Notes: generated by a model not told the origin, from the sequence alone. Shown: positions 19,252-29,382, counted from the stretch's first letter. The stretch: 64,000 nucleotides of DNA from Eubacteriales bacterium (GCA_024685545.1 JAIKVR010000066.1:1-64000); one strand, 5' to 3'. A program made the numbers and translations.

Positions 19252-19848
19252 GAAAAAAACAAGCATATATACTCTCCATATATACAACTTATGAACCATC
19301 AATAACAATATAACGATTGAAAGCCGCACATAGGTTACAAATCAAAGGTCTAATATTATAGTTACAAAGGTTTCCCACTTTGACAACTTATATTTTTGAT
19401 GCGCAAGGTATTCAATTCCTCACTCGTTGCTATATAAACCTTTCGCTCTTTGTTGGACAGCAATATAATCCTTGATGACAGATAACCATCATTCTCCATT
19501 GATGAAGTAATGGATAAAGAGTGCCGGTCTTTGATAAAACGGATGAATCAGTATAATCTTCAGTAATCTTCTTAATATATAATATATAATCTGAAAACCG
19601 TAAATCTCCTCTTTGTTGAGAAGATGCAGTATCAAGAAATCATATATCTACTGCTCATACTATTTCTCCTTTTAATCTCAATACAATATGGCTTATACTA
19701 TACTTGAATAATCAACTAATATTTTTAAAATATTGTAACTCATTTCGCGATTCAAAACGTTATACAAATGTGAGGATGTGGTAACAGTTATTAACATATC
19801 CAACAAATGAGGTTATCCTCATCAAAAACAACTTAGGAAGTACAAATT

Positions 19849-21084
19849 ATGTAACTTAAAGCCCTTTTATCTTTCGTTCTTGTAGGAGCTTTGCTCCTGA
19901 CAGCAATTCCGTCAGTCGCTGCTTCGTCGCAAACTGCTTGCGAAAATCTTTCAAAAACAGGAACTACATACGAATACATAGACGTCCACTTCTTGTTTTC
20001 GTCTGCCAAAGAAGGACTGAATACATGCTTTGAAGACATTACGAGAGAACTCCCGGAACTAAGTGTTGACTTGAACAAAACTAATTCTCCAAGTGCCACA
20101 CTTGAAGTTCGTTATGCTTCGGTTTTCTCTGTTAGCCAAGTAGAAGCTCGTAAATATGGATATAGCCAGTATCAAAACGTCATTAACGATCTTGTTGTTA
20201 CCGCAAAGAAGCAAGGAATCATGCTTTTAGGTAATATTGATGATAAGATGCTTCAAGTTTTCGCAAAGCGACAGTTTCTTTTGACGGAAGATCCTGATGT
20301 TATTGCATTCATTAAGTTTATAGATATTTATGAAAACTATGACTATAACAAAGAAATGCGGAAGCTAGCGATTGCAATTGAGACACGTAAGTATGCGTCG
20401 ATAGATGATCTATTGTCGGATGAGAATTTGTTTATTCTTTTGAACATGATGCCTGTCACAATCAGCGAAACAGAAGAACAGGGCTCTGATAGCGGTGATG
20501 ATAAAGCTTCGGGAACAGGGCTTCCCGGATATGATGCGAACGCTGCTGTAGGTTATGCCTACTCGTGGTGGAACAAAACTAATAACACAACCTATGGATA
20601 CTATGCGAGATACAATAATCATCCTGCCCCAACTAACAATAACATGTGGTCTGGGGGCACAGGAAATAATTATAGGACATGGGAGGATTGCGCCAATTTT
20701 GTTTCACAATGTTTGGCTGCAGGAGGAGCGCAACAGATCAAGAAAGGACTGATTTTGCCGCATATGAGAACAGGGAATTGGTATTATAGCGATTCAAAGC
20801 CTTCACATACATGGGGAGGAGCAAGCAATTTTTTCAATCGTTGGAGCAACAGGGTTGGAACGCGATCTTCTGCCAGCCAGACAAAAAAAGGCGATCCTTT
20901 TAGTGTTGATTACAACGGGGATGATATTCCAGATCATACTCTGATTATTACGTCTGTTTCTGGCACAAGTCTTTCCAATATGAAGTTTGCCTGTCATACA
21001 GCAGACCAATATGAGAAGACGGGCAAATCGCTTCAGACAATATATGATACAAGCGAAAAAGTGTGGATTTATAAGGTGGGATGA
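19849..21084 (+). pseudogene. Secreted amidase-domain (Amidase_6-like) protein with an in-frame stop at codon 2; alternative TTG start at 19891
   Basis: ATG TAA CTT AAA GCC CTT... reads M*LKALLSFVLVGALLLTAIPSVAASSQT; C-terminal WEDCANFVSQCLAAGG and DHTLIITS motifs. Confidence 0.65.
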
Positions 21085-21485
21085 ATATGAAAAAAATAGT
21101 AACCTTTATATGTTTGCTGAGTTGTATCCTGTTACTGAATTCCTGTTATACAAAATACTCTCGCGTTGTCGGCGACTACGATACATCCAAACTTAAAGGG
21201 AGTTTTATTGACTCCGAGAACGAGGCGTATCAAATTGGGCAAAACCGTCTGGGTCGACCAGTGTTCAAATCGACTCAAAAGGCTTGGGATGCATTCATAG
21301 TTGACTACGCCGTCGGTATTGCAACGATTCAAGAGGCCTTTAACCTTAATCCGATCTCAAAGGATGACTATCAGTTCTATTCGACATATGGTTTTGATAT
21401 GCCAGAAGGCTATTCTGCGGAGATTGAGGAACAGTGCAAAGATGTTTCATACTTCTTACTGATATATGCAAATAGCTTCCGCTAA
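21081..21485 (+). CDS. Small putative lipoprotein
   Basis: MNMKKIVTFICLLSCILLLNSCYTK signal peptide/lipobox; overlaps the end of the amidase gene. Confidence 0.65.
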   Translation: MNMKKIVTFICLLSCILLLNSCYTKYSRVVGDYDTSKLKGSFIDSENEAYQIGQNRLGRPVFKSTQKAWDAFIVDYAVGIATIQEAFNLNPISKDDYQFYSTYGFDMPEGYSAEIEEQCKDVSYFLLIYANSFR

Positions 21486-21653
21486 CAATATCAGCATAGA
21501 GTTGTATCCGCTATTGGTTTTGCTTTCGGGCAAATAACAAAGATTTATTACTATCAGGTTTGCGATTAAACATTCTTTCTGCATCTCGTCTTTAAAACTT
21601 TTATAAGGATAAGTTTGCGCAAAGTGATGAAAAAGTAGCAGAAAACTAGCTCC

Positions 21654-21848
21654 AACGCCTTTATCGCAACAGAGAGAAAGTATAAAGATTTACAGGAGCT
21701 AGACGCGACTGTGCTTTTGAATTTCATCGAGCGCATTGAGTTATCTCATGCTGAAAGAGGTGAAAAGATACGGAATATCAACCTCGTCTATATCTTTATC
21801 GGTGCATTTGCCTTTACAGGGCTATTGAAAAGTCCGAAAAGCCACTAA
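21654..21848 (+). pseudogene. C-terminal remnant of a large serine recombinase (DUF4368-like)
   Basis: Reads NAFIATERKYKDLQELDATVLLNFIERIELSHAERGEKIRNINLVYIFIGAFAFTGLLKSPKSH*; all frames immediately upstream carry stops. Confidence 0.65.
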
Positions 21849-21849
21849 A

Positions 21850-21885
21850 AAAGCGGTATAGCCGTTAAGCTATATCGCTCTTTGT
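21850..21885 (+). terminator. Terminator-like hairpin
   Basis: AGCGGTATAGCcgttaaGCTATATCGCT followed by CTTTGTGT. Confidence 0.45.
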
Positions 21886-21946
21886 GTCATTGCTATTTTT
21901 CATTCAGGATCTCTATGCGGAGACACTTTTATAAGATATCTCTTTA

Positions 21947-22600
21947 CTACAGGACCTGAGTCTCCTCGATCTTCGTGCCGCATTCGGGGCAGAATTTCGT
22001 GCCAGCGGGCAGTTCCTTGCTGCAACCGGGGCATGTAAGGACGAGTTTTGTTCCGCACTTGTCGCAGAACTTGGCTTCGGGGGAACACATCGCGCCGCAG
22101 CTCGGGCAGGTCTTGGGGACAGTAGCTTCCTTCGATTTCTGATTGGCCTGCGCTGCCTGAGCGGCCTGTGCTGCGAAGGTGCTCGGACTGAAAACATCCG
22201 CTTCCGGCATTCCGCCAAGGAAACCCTGGACATGGTAGATTATCTCATCAGGCAGTTTGTACTGCCGGTATGCTCCTATTGCGGGGACGACTGCCGCGGG
22301 CCAGAATACGATTGCGCCGAGGATACCCGCACCGAGCTTGTCGATCCATTCGGCCTGCCCCACCTGTACATTGATCTTGTCTTCGGACTGCCTGAGCACG
22401 ACCTGTATAGCCTTGCCTAATCCAATCCACTTTTTCCAATCCTCTGCATCTCTTGCCTGAATGACGTAGCCGTCATACAATGCGGAGCTCTGCGTCTGCA
22501 TGTTCTTATTTAATTGGAACCACTGTTCAAGCTCCGCGCCAACTTCATTGATGCTGACTCCCTCGGGAAGTGTGAAGATCTTTTCAATGATATCAGCCAT
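21947..22600 (-). CDS. Zinc-ribbon domain-containing membrane protein
   Basis: Two C-terminal zinc ribbons CPSCGAMCSPEAKFCDKCG and CPGCSKELPAGTKFCPECG; hydrophobic central segment. Confidence 0.8.
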   Translation of the reverse strand: MADIIEKIFTLPEGVSINEVGAELEQWFQLNKNMQTQSSALYDGYVIQARDAEDWKKWIGLGKAIQVVLRQSEDKINVQVGQAEWIDKLGAGILGAIVFWPAAVVPAIGAYRQYKLPDEIIYHVQGFLGGMPEADVFSPSTFAAQAAQAAQANQKSKEATVPKTCPSCGAMCSPEAKFCDKCGTKLVLTCPGCSKELPAGTKFCPECGTKIEETQVL

Positions 22601-22898
22601 TACTAATACCTCTTTCGTTACTGTTGTAGCCGGGAAATTCCAAAGAGCCGCGTATATTCCCCGCAGGTGTATTTTAACATAAAAAACCGCGCGGTGGACG
22701 TCCGCTCGAAAGTAAATGCCTCCGCGGGCTTTATTTAATGATTCTCCAACAAAGCGGCTTTCAGCCCGATCTCAAATACCGTCATTTTTTCAAGCTTTGA
22801 GTTTATCCCCTTGCATTGGCCCTGAAGCCGCATTATACTGAAAATGCGTTTTTGGACGCTTATTTTGGTATAATAACAACATTTTTAAGGAGTACAAA

Positions 22899-24194
22899 AT
22901 GGAATCACTGAAAAAAGATACCGGAAAACTGTTTCTGCTGTTTTTCCTGTGCTTTTCCGTCATCTGCATCGTGACCGGCTTCGTGGTCGGCGGCGCTGAC
23001 GCCATTTCCGGACTCGTCAGGATCATGACATCCTCCGAAAGGCTCACCACCGACGTCCTTGCGCCGGAAATGGGAGGACTCGGAGGCGGACTTCTCTCGG
23101 TAGGTCTTGTCGGGCTCATAGCATGGGCTGTCCTTAAGTTCAGCGGAGCCAAAGTCTCGGGAGCTTCTTTCGGAGCCTTCTTCCTGGCTGTAGGTCTTGC
23201 GTTCTACGGCAAGAACCCGCTTAATATCCTGCCCATTATTTGCGGTACATTCATTTACGCAAAGTTCAAAAAAGTTGACTTCGGCACTGTCGCCAACAAC
23301 TCTCTCTTCGCAGGAGCTCTGGCCCCGGCAGTATCCGAAATGATGTTCGGAGCATGCAATCCCTGGGGGCTCGGTGTCGGCATCCTCGTCGGCATACTTG
23401 TCGGCATTCTCATCGGCTTCTTCTTCTCACCGATGGCATCTCATGCCGCCACTATGCATAAAGGCATCAACCTGTATAATGCGGGTCTCACTGCGGGGCT
23501 CATGGGGATCCTCCTCTTCGCTCTTTACAAGCACCTGATCCTCGTTCCCGCCGGTACTGTCGGAGATTACGCCGCAAGTTCCGTCAAGGGTGAGAGCTAT
23601 CCCCTGTTCTTCAATTGTTTCATGGGAGCCATTGGACTGCTCGCCCTCGTACTGGGCGTTGTCCTCAACGGCGGTTTCAAAGGATATGCAGGACTTCTCA
23701 AGAGAACCGGCTATAAAACAGATTTCGGAGCTCTTGACGGCGGACCGTTAAGCCTTATCAACTTCGCAGTGCTGGATGCTTTCGGACTCATCTATCTGAA
23801 CGTCATCAAGGCCCCCTTCACCGGACCTGTCATAGGCGCTTTCCTGAGCATGCTCTGCTGGTCTGCAAACGGGAGCCATGTTCTGAATGTATGGCCGATA
23901 TTCGCCGGATACGCGCTCGTTTCGCTGACCCAGCCCGCAGGCCTCGCATGGCTGGCCGGACAGGGAATAATCCTCGGCATCTTCTTTGCCAGCGGCCTGT
24001 CCCCGGTCTCCGGAAAATATCACTTTTGGTGGGGGATCGTTGCAGGCGCGCTCCATGCCTGCCTGGTACCCTATGCAGGAGCCTTCCACGGCTGGCTGAA
24101 CTGCTATAACGGCGGCTTTACCGCCGGCATGGTCGGATTAGTCCTGATCGCCGTGCTCGAAACCCTCGTTCCCGATAAGGAAACTGCGAAATAA
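22899..24194 (+). CDS. DUF1576 domain-containing multispanning membrane protein
   Basis: Polytopic; GGADAISGL, FFSPMASHAATMHKGINLYNAGLTAG, NCYNGGFTAG repeats typical of the family. Confidence 0.75.
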   Translation: MESLKKDTGKLFLLFFLCFSVICIVTGFVVGGADAISGLVRIMTSSERLTTDVLAPEMGGLGGGLLSVGLVGLIAWAVLKFSGAKVSGASFGAFFLAVGLAFYGKNPLNILPIICGTFIYAKFKKVDFGTVANNSLFAGALAPAVSEMMFGACNPWGLGVGILVGILVGILIGFFFSPMASHAATMHKGINLYNAGLTAGLMGILLFALYKHLILVPAGTVGDYAASSVKGESYPLFFNCFMGAIGLLALVLGVVLNGGFKGYAGLLKRTGYKTDFGALDGGPLSLINFAVLDAFGLIYLNVIKAPFTGPVIGAFLSMLCWSANGSHVLNVWPIFAGYALVSLTQPAGLAWLAGQGIILGIFFASGLSPVSGKYHFWWGIVAGALHACLVPYAGAFHGWLNCYNGGFTAGMVGLVLIAVLETLVPDKETAK

Positions 24195-24388
24195 GCTGTT
24201 ACCGTCACAGCATAAATAAAAGAACAGTCCTCATGGATATGCGCTTCCAAAATTGCATATCACTGGGACTGTTCTTTTAATATCTCATCATATTAACATC
24301 AGGTACGGCAAGCCGGTATGCACGGTCTCAAATAGTTTTACGTGAGATACGCGCATTTGATCAGGTACTGTCAGACGTATTCAAATGC

Positions 24389-25765
24389 CTATATCATTTT
24401 TTCCGGCCTGACGATCTCATCAAATTCCTCGGCGGTGATCAGTCCTGAAACAATAGCTGCATCTCTGAGGGGGACCCCTCTCTTAAGCGCGTCTTTGGAG
24501 ATTTCGGCAGCTGCTTTATAGCCTATCTTCGTGTTCAGAGCGGTAACGAGCGTCAGCGCGCTCTGTGCGTTTTTCCGCATGATCTCTGTGTTGGCGGTCA
24601 TGTCTCTGAGGCATAGTGAGGTAAAGCTCTCGATTGCGGCAGATAAAAGGTTTATCGAACGGACGAGCAGGTGTGCCATCAGAGGCATATTGACATTGAG
24701 CTGGAAATTCCCGTACATTGCCGCCATGCCGAAAGCCGTGTCGTTTCCGTACACCATCTGGGAGACCATGATCAGCGCCTCGCATTGTGTGGGATTGACT
24801 TTTCCCGGCATGATCGAGCTTCCGGCTTCCCTTGCAGGAAGGTTCAGTTCTTTAAACCCGCATAACGGGCCGGATGCATAGAAACGTATGTCATTGGCTA
24901 TTTTTATAAGATCCCCGGCAAGTATGCGCAGAGCAGCGTGTACGCCTGCCGCCGCATTCTTGGAAGACAGCCCGGCATAGAGATCCTCCATCGGGACCAC
25001 TTTTGTCCCCGACTCCTCTGTCAGATAGCAGCATGCCTTTTCAGAGTAGCCTTCAGGCGCGTTGAGCCCGCTTCCGACAGCGGTGCCGCCAAGAGGGATC
25101 TCACGCAGGCAGTCAAGAGACTGTTTTATGAGTGCAGTGTCAGTCTCGATGATATGCTTCCAGCCTGATAATTCCTTGCCGAAGGAGATCGGAACAGCAT
25201 CCATCAGGTGGGTCCTTCCGATCTTCACGGTATCCTTATGCTCCGCTGCCTTACGCTCAAACTCTTCCATTATGGCATCCAAAACGGGCAGAAGCTTTTT
25301 CTCGATCAACAAAATCGACGCAAGATGTATAGCCGAAGGGAACACGTCGTTGGTGCTCTGGGACATGTTGACGTCGTCGTTCGGATCGAGATGGGTGGAT
25401 CCATCCAGCTTTTCGGCAAAACCGCAGATCACCTCGTTGACGTTCATGTTGGTGAAGGTCCCGCTTCCCGTCTGCCAGATCGTAAGGGGAAAGCTGTCAT
25501 CCAGAGCCCCGGACAGTATCTCATCGCAGCCCTTTTCTATGAGCTCCGCCTTTTTTTCTGAAAGCACTCCCAATTCTCTGTTAGCCCTTGCGGCGGCTTT
25601 CTTTATCATGGCTGTTGCGTATACTACCTCAAGGGGCATCCTTTCTCCCGGAAAGCTGAAATCATCCAGTGCACGCTGGGTGGCAGCACCCCACAGCTTA
25701 TCCGCTTCTATTTTTATCTCTCCGATGGAGTCGGTAACTGTCCTGTAATCCTTCTCTTCTACCAT
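24389..25765 (-). CDS. fumC: Class II fumarate hydratase
   Basis: GSGTFTNMNVNEV, SQSTNDVFPSA and signature GSSIMPGKVNP. Confidence 0.93.
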   Translation of the reverse strand: MVEEKDYRTVTDSIGEIKIEADKLWGAATQRALDDFSFPGERMPLEVVYATAMIKKAAARANRELGVLSEKKAELIEKGCDEILSGALDDSFPLTIWQTGSGTFTNMNVNEVICGFAEKLDGSTHLDPNDDVNMSQSTNDVFPSAIHLASILLIEKKLLPVLDAIMEEFERKAAEHKDTVKIGRTHLMDAVPISFGKELSGWKHIIETDTALIKQSLDCLREIPLGGTAVGSGLNAPEGYSEKACCYLTEESGTKVVPMEDLYAGLSSKNAAAGVHAALRILAGDLIKIANDIRFYASGPLCGFKELNLPAREAGSSIMPGKVNPTQCEALIMVSQMVYGNDTAFGMAAMYGNFQLNVNMPLMAHLLVRSINLLSAAIESFTSLCLRDMTANTEIMRKNAQSALTLVTALNTKIGYKAAAEISKDALKRGVPLRDAAIVSGLITAEEFDEIVRPEKMI

Positions 25766-25822
25766 CGTCAGTTCCTCCTGCTTGACTTTTCAAATAATAT
25801 TATCATATTTTTAAGTTTCTTA

Positions 25823-25850
25823 TTGACATAGCCCTGCCTCATCTTATATA
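25823..25850 (+). promoter_or_regulatory. Promoter of the Tyr-leader/ABC operon
   Basis: TTGACA, 16-nt spacer, TATATA. Confidence 0.65.
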
Positions 25851-25880
25851 TTTGACACAACAATTTGAAAGGCAGACGAA

Positions 25881-26000
25881 ATGAAGAACTTTTCAATGGC
25901 TGATTCAATGAACTTCGTTTCCGCCGCAGATGCGGCGTCGGTTTGCCCTGCCCTGTATTACGGCTATTATTACTATTATTTTCGTGCCCCGAAAAAGTAA
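25881..26000 (+). CDS. Leader (attenuation) peptide, Tyr-rich, 39 aa
   Basis: ATG...TAA encodes MKNFSMADSMNFVSAADAASVCPALYYGYYYYYFRAPKK; seven Tyr codons plus Phe just before the stop; upstream AAAGGCAG as RBS. Confidence 0.8.
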   Translation: MKNFSMADSMNFVSAADAASVCPALYYGYYYYYFRAPKK

Positions 26001-26003
26001 CAT

Positions 26004-26055
26004 GCCGTATTGACAGGTAAAGAGAAATGTATAAAACTCGGCTCCGTCAATCGGC
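26004..26055 (+). promoter_or_regulatory. Antiterminator arms of the attenuator
   Basis: GCCGtATTGAC (26004-26014) is complementary to GTCAATCGGC (26046-26055), 10 bp with one bulged U, overlapping the terminator stem. Confidence 0.7.
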
Positions 26056-26069
26056 GGAGCCGTTTTTTT
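26039..26069 (+). terminator. Attenuator terminator
   Basis: CGGCTCCG-tcaatcgg-CGGAGCCG followed by TTTTTTT. Confidence 0.88.
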
Positions 26070-26104
26070 ATAGAAAGTCATACTTAATAAATCGGAGGAA
26101 AATT

Positions 26105-27064
26105 ATGAAAAAACTGATCTCAACACTGCTTATCGCAGTATTGATCTTCTCGCTCGCGGCATGCGGCGGCGGGCAGAAACCGGAAGACGCCGCCAAAAAG
26201 GTCGGCATCATCCAGCTGGCGGAATTCGGTGCCCTGGACGACGCTGCTGCAGGATTCATCGAAAGGATGGATGAACTCTGTGCGGAAAAGGGAGTCAAAT
26301 GGGAGCACGAACTTGAAAACGCACAGGGCGAACAGTCTGTCTGTGCCACTATTGCTACCACTTTCGTCAACAGCGGGGTGGATATGATCATGGCCATCGC
26401 TACTCCGGCGGCTTCTGCTGCCGCCAGTGCCACTGCTGAAGTGCCCATCATCTTTACAGCTGTCACCGACGCACAGGCAGCAGGGCTTGTCAAGACGAAC
26501 AAGGTCCCCGGAGGCAACGTATCAGGAACAAGCGACATGAACCCCGTCGCACAGCAGATCGGACTGCTCTTAAAGCTTGTGCCCGAAGCCAAGACAGTCG
26601 GCATCATCTACTGCTCAGCGGAACCCAACTCCGTCACTCAGGAAGCAATGGCTCGTAAGGAACTGGAAGCTAAAGGAGTCAACGTTCTCGATTTCACGGC
26701 TGCCGATTCCAGCGAAGTAGCGGCTGTGGCACAGAGCATGGTCGGCAAGGTCGATGCGGTATACATTCCCACAGACAACCTGATCTCCGCTTCCGCGGCA
26801 ACAGTCGCCCAGGTACTGAATGCCGCCAAGATCCCGACAGTTGCGGGAGAATCTTCAATGGTGGACAAGGGCTTCCTAGCCACTTTCGGCATCAATTACA
26901 AGGAACTCGGGCGCCAGACGGCAGACATGGCTTTCAAGGTCCTCTTCGAAGGTCAGAATATCGCCGAGCTCCCTGTTGAGTTCTACACCAAGGAATGCGA
27001 GCTGACCGTCAACAATGATACAGCAGAAGTCCTCGGGATCACCATTCCCGATGATTTGAAGTGA
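26105..27064 (+). CDS. ABC transporter substrate-binding lipoprotein, TrpX/COG2984 family
   Basis: Lipobox SLAAC; VGIIQLAEFGALDDAAAGF, GTSDMNPVAQQI, VGIIYCSAEPNS, YIPTDN, LATFGINYKELGRQ. Confidence 0.9.
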   Translation: MKKLISTLLIAVLIFSLAACGGGQKPEDAAKKVGIIQLAEFGALDDAAAGFIERMDELCAEKGVKWEHELENAQGEQSVCATIATTFVNSGVDMIMAIATPAASAAASATAEVPIIFTAVTDAQAAGLVKTNKVPGGNVSGTSDMNPVAQQIGLLLKLVPEAKTVGIIYCSAEPNSVTQEAMARKELEAKGVNVLDFTAADSSEVAAVAQSMVGKVDAVYIPTDNLISASAATVAQVLNAAKIPTVAGESSMVDKGFLATFGINYKELGRQTADMAFKVLFEGQNIAELPVEFYTKECELTVNNDTAEVLGITIPDDLK

Positions 27065-27065
27065 T

Positions 27066-27980
27066 ATGGGATTCTCTCTCGGATCGTTCCTGAGGTCCTG
27101 CCCCGGCGCCATAGCTCAGGGCATAATCTACGGCATCATGGCGATGGGAGTCATCGTCTCATACAGGATACTCAATTATTCCGATCTTACGGTCGACAGC
27201 TCTCTCTGTACGGGAGGAGCTGTCACCGCCACCCTGATCACGGCTGGCGTTTCCCCGGTAGTGTCGCTGATGTGCGCGCTTGCAGCGGGGCTTGTCGCCG
27301 GAACCGTGACCGGTCTACTCCATACTGCCCTGAAGATCCCTGCAATACTCTCCGGGATCCTGACGCAGCTGGCGCTTTACTCGATCAATCTTCGCATCAT
27401 GGGCAAGCCGAACGTCACCCTGCTCAATACCGAGCTGCTCATATCGCTGAGGAATATTCCGAGAGCCATCCTTATCGGAGGGATCTTTGCCCTCAGCGTT
27501 ATCGCAGTAATGTATCTTTTTTTCGGTACGGAGATCGGCTGCAGCATCAGGGCTACGGGCAGCAATGAAAAAATGGCGAGGGCTCAGGGCATCAATACCA
27601 GCTTTAACAAGGTGCTGGCGCTTTCAGTTTCCAACGGAATAACTGCTCTTGCGGGCGGACTGATTGCACAGTACCAGGGCTACTGCGATATCAATATGGG
27701 CAGAGGCACCATTGTAATAGCACTTGCAAGCATCATCATCGGCGAAGCGATCTTTTCCAGAGTCATAGAGACCTCGAAGGTCTCTTTCGCCGTGAGGCTC
27801 TTTTCCGCGGTCTTCGGTGCAGGTGTCTATTATCTCGTTATCACCGCCGTACTTCAGGCCGGTCTTAATACCAGCGATCTTAAGCTCTTCAGCGCGGCTG
27901 TGGTTGCCGTTGTACTGTCGCTGCCACACCTTAAAACTGTGAAAAAAGGAAAGGTGAGGAACGATGCTAAGCCTGAATAA
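27066..27980 (+). CDS. ABC transporter permease (COG4120, TrpY-like)
   Basis: Polytopic; ALGxxILRY-like SYRILNYSDLTVDSSLCTGGAV and IRATGSNEKMARAQGINT. Confidence 0.88.
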   Translation: MGFSLGSFLRSCPGAIAQGIIYGIMAMGVIVSYRILNYSDLTVDSSLCTGGAVTATLITAGVSPVVSLMCALAAGLVAGTVTGLLHTALKIPAILSGILTQLALYSINLRIMGKPNVTLLNTELLISLRNIPRAILIGGIFALSVIAVMYLFFGTEIGCSIRATGSNEKMARAQGINTSFNKVLALSVSNGITALAGGLIAQYQGYCDINMGRGTIVIALASIIIGEAIFSRVIETSKVSFAVRLFSAVFGAGVYYLVITAVLQAGLNTSDLKLFSAAVVAVVLSLPHLKTVKKGKVRNDAKPE

Positions 27981-28761
27981 AGTAAGCAAGGTGTTCGATG
28001 CCGGTACGGTGAACGAAAAGTATGCAGTCAAAAACCTTTCCGCTGCGTTCGCAAAAGGGGATTTCGTCACTATAATCGGCTCCAACGGTGCCGGAAAATC
28101 CTCGATACTCAACCTCATAGCCGGGGTCTACTTCCCTGAAGAAGGGACGATCACGCTGGACGGTGCTGACATCACCCGCACCCCGGAATACCGCAGAGCT
28201 GACAGGATCAGCCGCGTCTTCCAGGACCCGATGGTAGGTACGGCGTCCGATATGTGGTTGGAGGAGAATCTCGCTCTTGCATACCGCAGGGGGAAAAGGC
28301 GCGGGCTCAGGTGGGGCATCACTGAAACGGAGAGGGAATTCTTCATCGAGAAACTGAAACCGCTCGGCCTTGGACTGGAGAAGCGGCTTTCGGTAAAGAC
28401 AGGACTGCTCAGCGGAGGCCAGCGTCAGGCGCTGACCCTGCTTATGGCTTCCTTCAACAATCCGAGCCTGCTCCTGCTCGATGAGCACACTGCAGCGCTT
28501 GACCCAGGCACCGCAGGGAAAGTACTGGAGCTCACAGAGCAGATTGTCGCCGAAAATGAGCTGACCACGCTGATGGTGACACATAACATGAAGGATGCCA
28601 TCGCTTACGGCAATCGCCTCATAATGCTCAGTGCGGGCAACATTCTTCTGGATATTTCAGGTGAAGAAAAACAGCACCTCACCGTTACAGACCTCATGCA
28701 GCGTTTCGCAGACCTTTCCGGAGAAGAACTGGACAACGACGAACTGCTGCTCACGAGTTGA
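27964..28761 (+). CDS. ABC transporter ATP-binding protein (COG1101, TrpZ-like)
   Basis: IGSNGAGKSSILN, LSGGQRQALTLLMA, LLLDEHTAALDPGTA. Confidence 0.9.
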   Translation: MLSLNKVSKVFDAGTVNEKYAVKNLSAAFAKGDFVTIIGSNGAGKSSILNLIAGVYFPEEGTITLDGADITRTPEYRRADRISRVFQDPMVGTASDMWLEENLALAYRRGKRRGLRWGITETEREFFIEKLKPLGLGLEKRLSVKTGLLSGGQRQALTLLMASFNNPSLLLLDEHTAALDPGTAGKVLELTEQIVAENELTTLMVTHNMKDAIAYGNRLIMLSAGNILLDISGEEKQHLTVTDLMQRFADLSGEELDNDELLLTS

Positions 28762-28795
28762 GAGAAAGAAGTCTAAAGATAAGGAGGCACTTGAG

Positions 28796-29302
28796 ATGAT
28801 CTATCGGCTTCCGGAATTAGATGATAGGGATATACTGCAGGAATATGTTCGGGAACACTTCGACAATGGTGAGACCAGTATCAGCGCAAGTCTTGGCCTG
28901 TCATCATCCGAATACGGGGAATGGGTGGAAAAGATACGCATCAATTCAGCAGAAGGCGATTCCGACTGGGGAAGATCACTGCTCTACCTGTGCCTTGATC
29001 AGGACAGGCTGATCGGACTTATGAACATAAGATATGAATTGCCAACGCATCTCAGAAGATTGTACGGAGACATCGGATACGGCGTACGGCCTTCCGAAAG
29101 GAACAAAGGCTATGCGACTATGATGCTTTGTCACGCCTTGTCGGTCTGCAGGGGAAAAGGGATGGACAGTGTCATTCTGGGCTGTTTTAAGGACAATCCG
29201 GCGTCGGCTGCCGTAATCCGGAAAAACGGCGGAGTCCTTTTCGAAGAAAACGAGAATTATAAAAGAGGACGGATAAGCCAGTATTACCTGATTAGATTAT
29301 AG
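28796..29302 (+). CDS. GNAT family N-acetyltransferase
   Basis: IGYGVRPSERNKGYATMMLCHAL and NPASAAVIRKNGG; RBS AAGGAGG upstream of 28796. Confidence 0.82.
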   Translation: MIYRLPELDDRDILQEYVREHFDNGETSISASLGLSSSEYGEWVEKIRINSAEGDSDWGRSLLYLCLDQDRLIGLMNIRYELPTHLRRLYGDIGYGVRPSERNKGYATMMLCHALSVCRGKGMDSVILGCFKDNPASAAVIRKNGGVLFEENENYKRGRISQYYLIRL

Positions 29303-29382
29303 TATACGTATACACGTTCTTTTGATCAGACCCCAAGTTGCATCAACCGATGTGGTTCCTTCTTACGGAACGCGGTAAAGTC

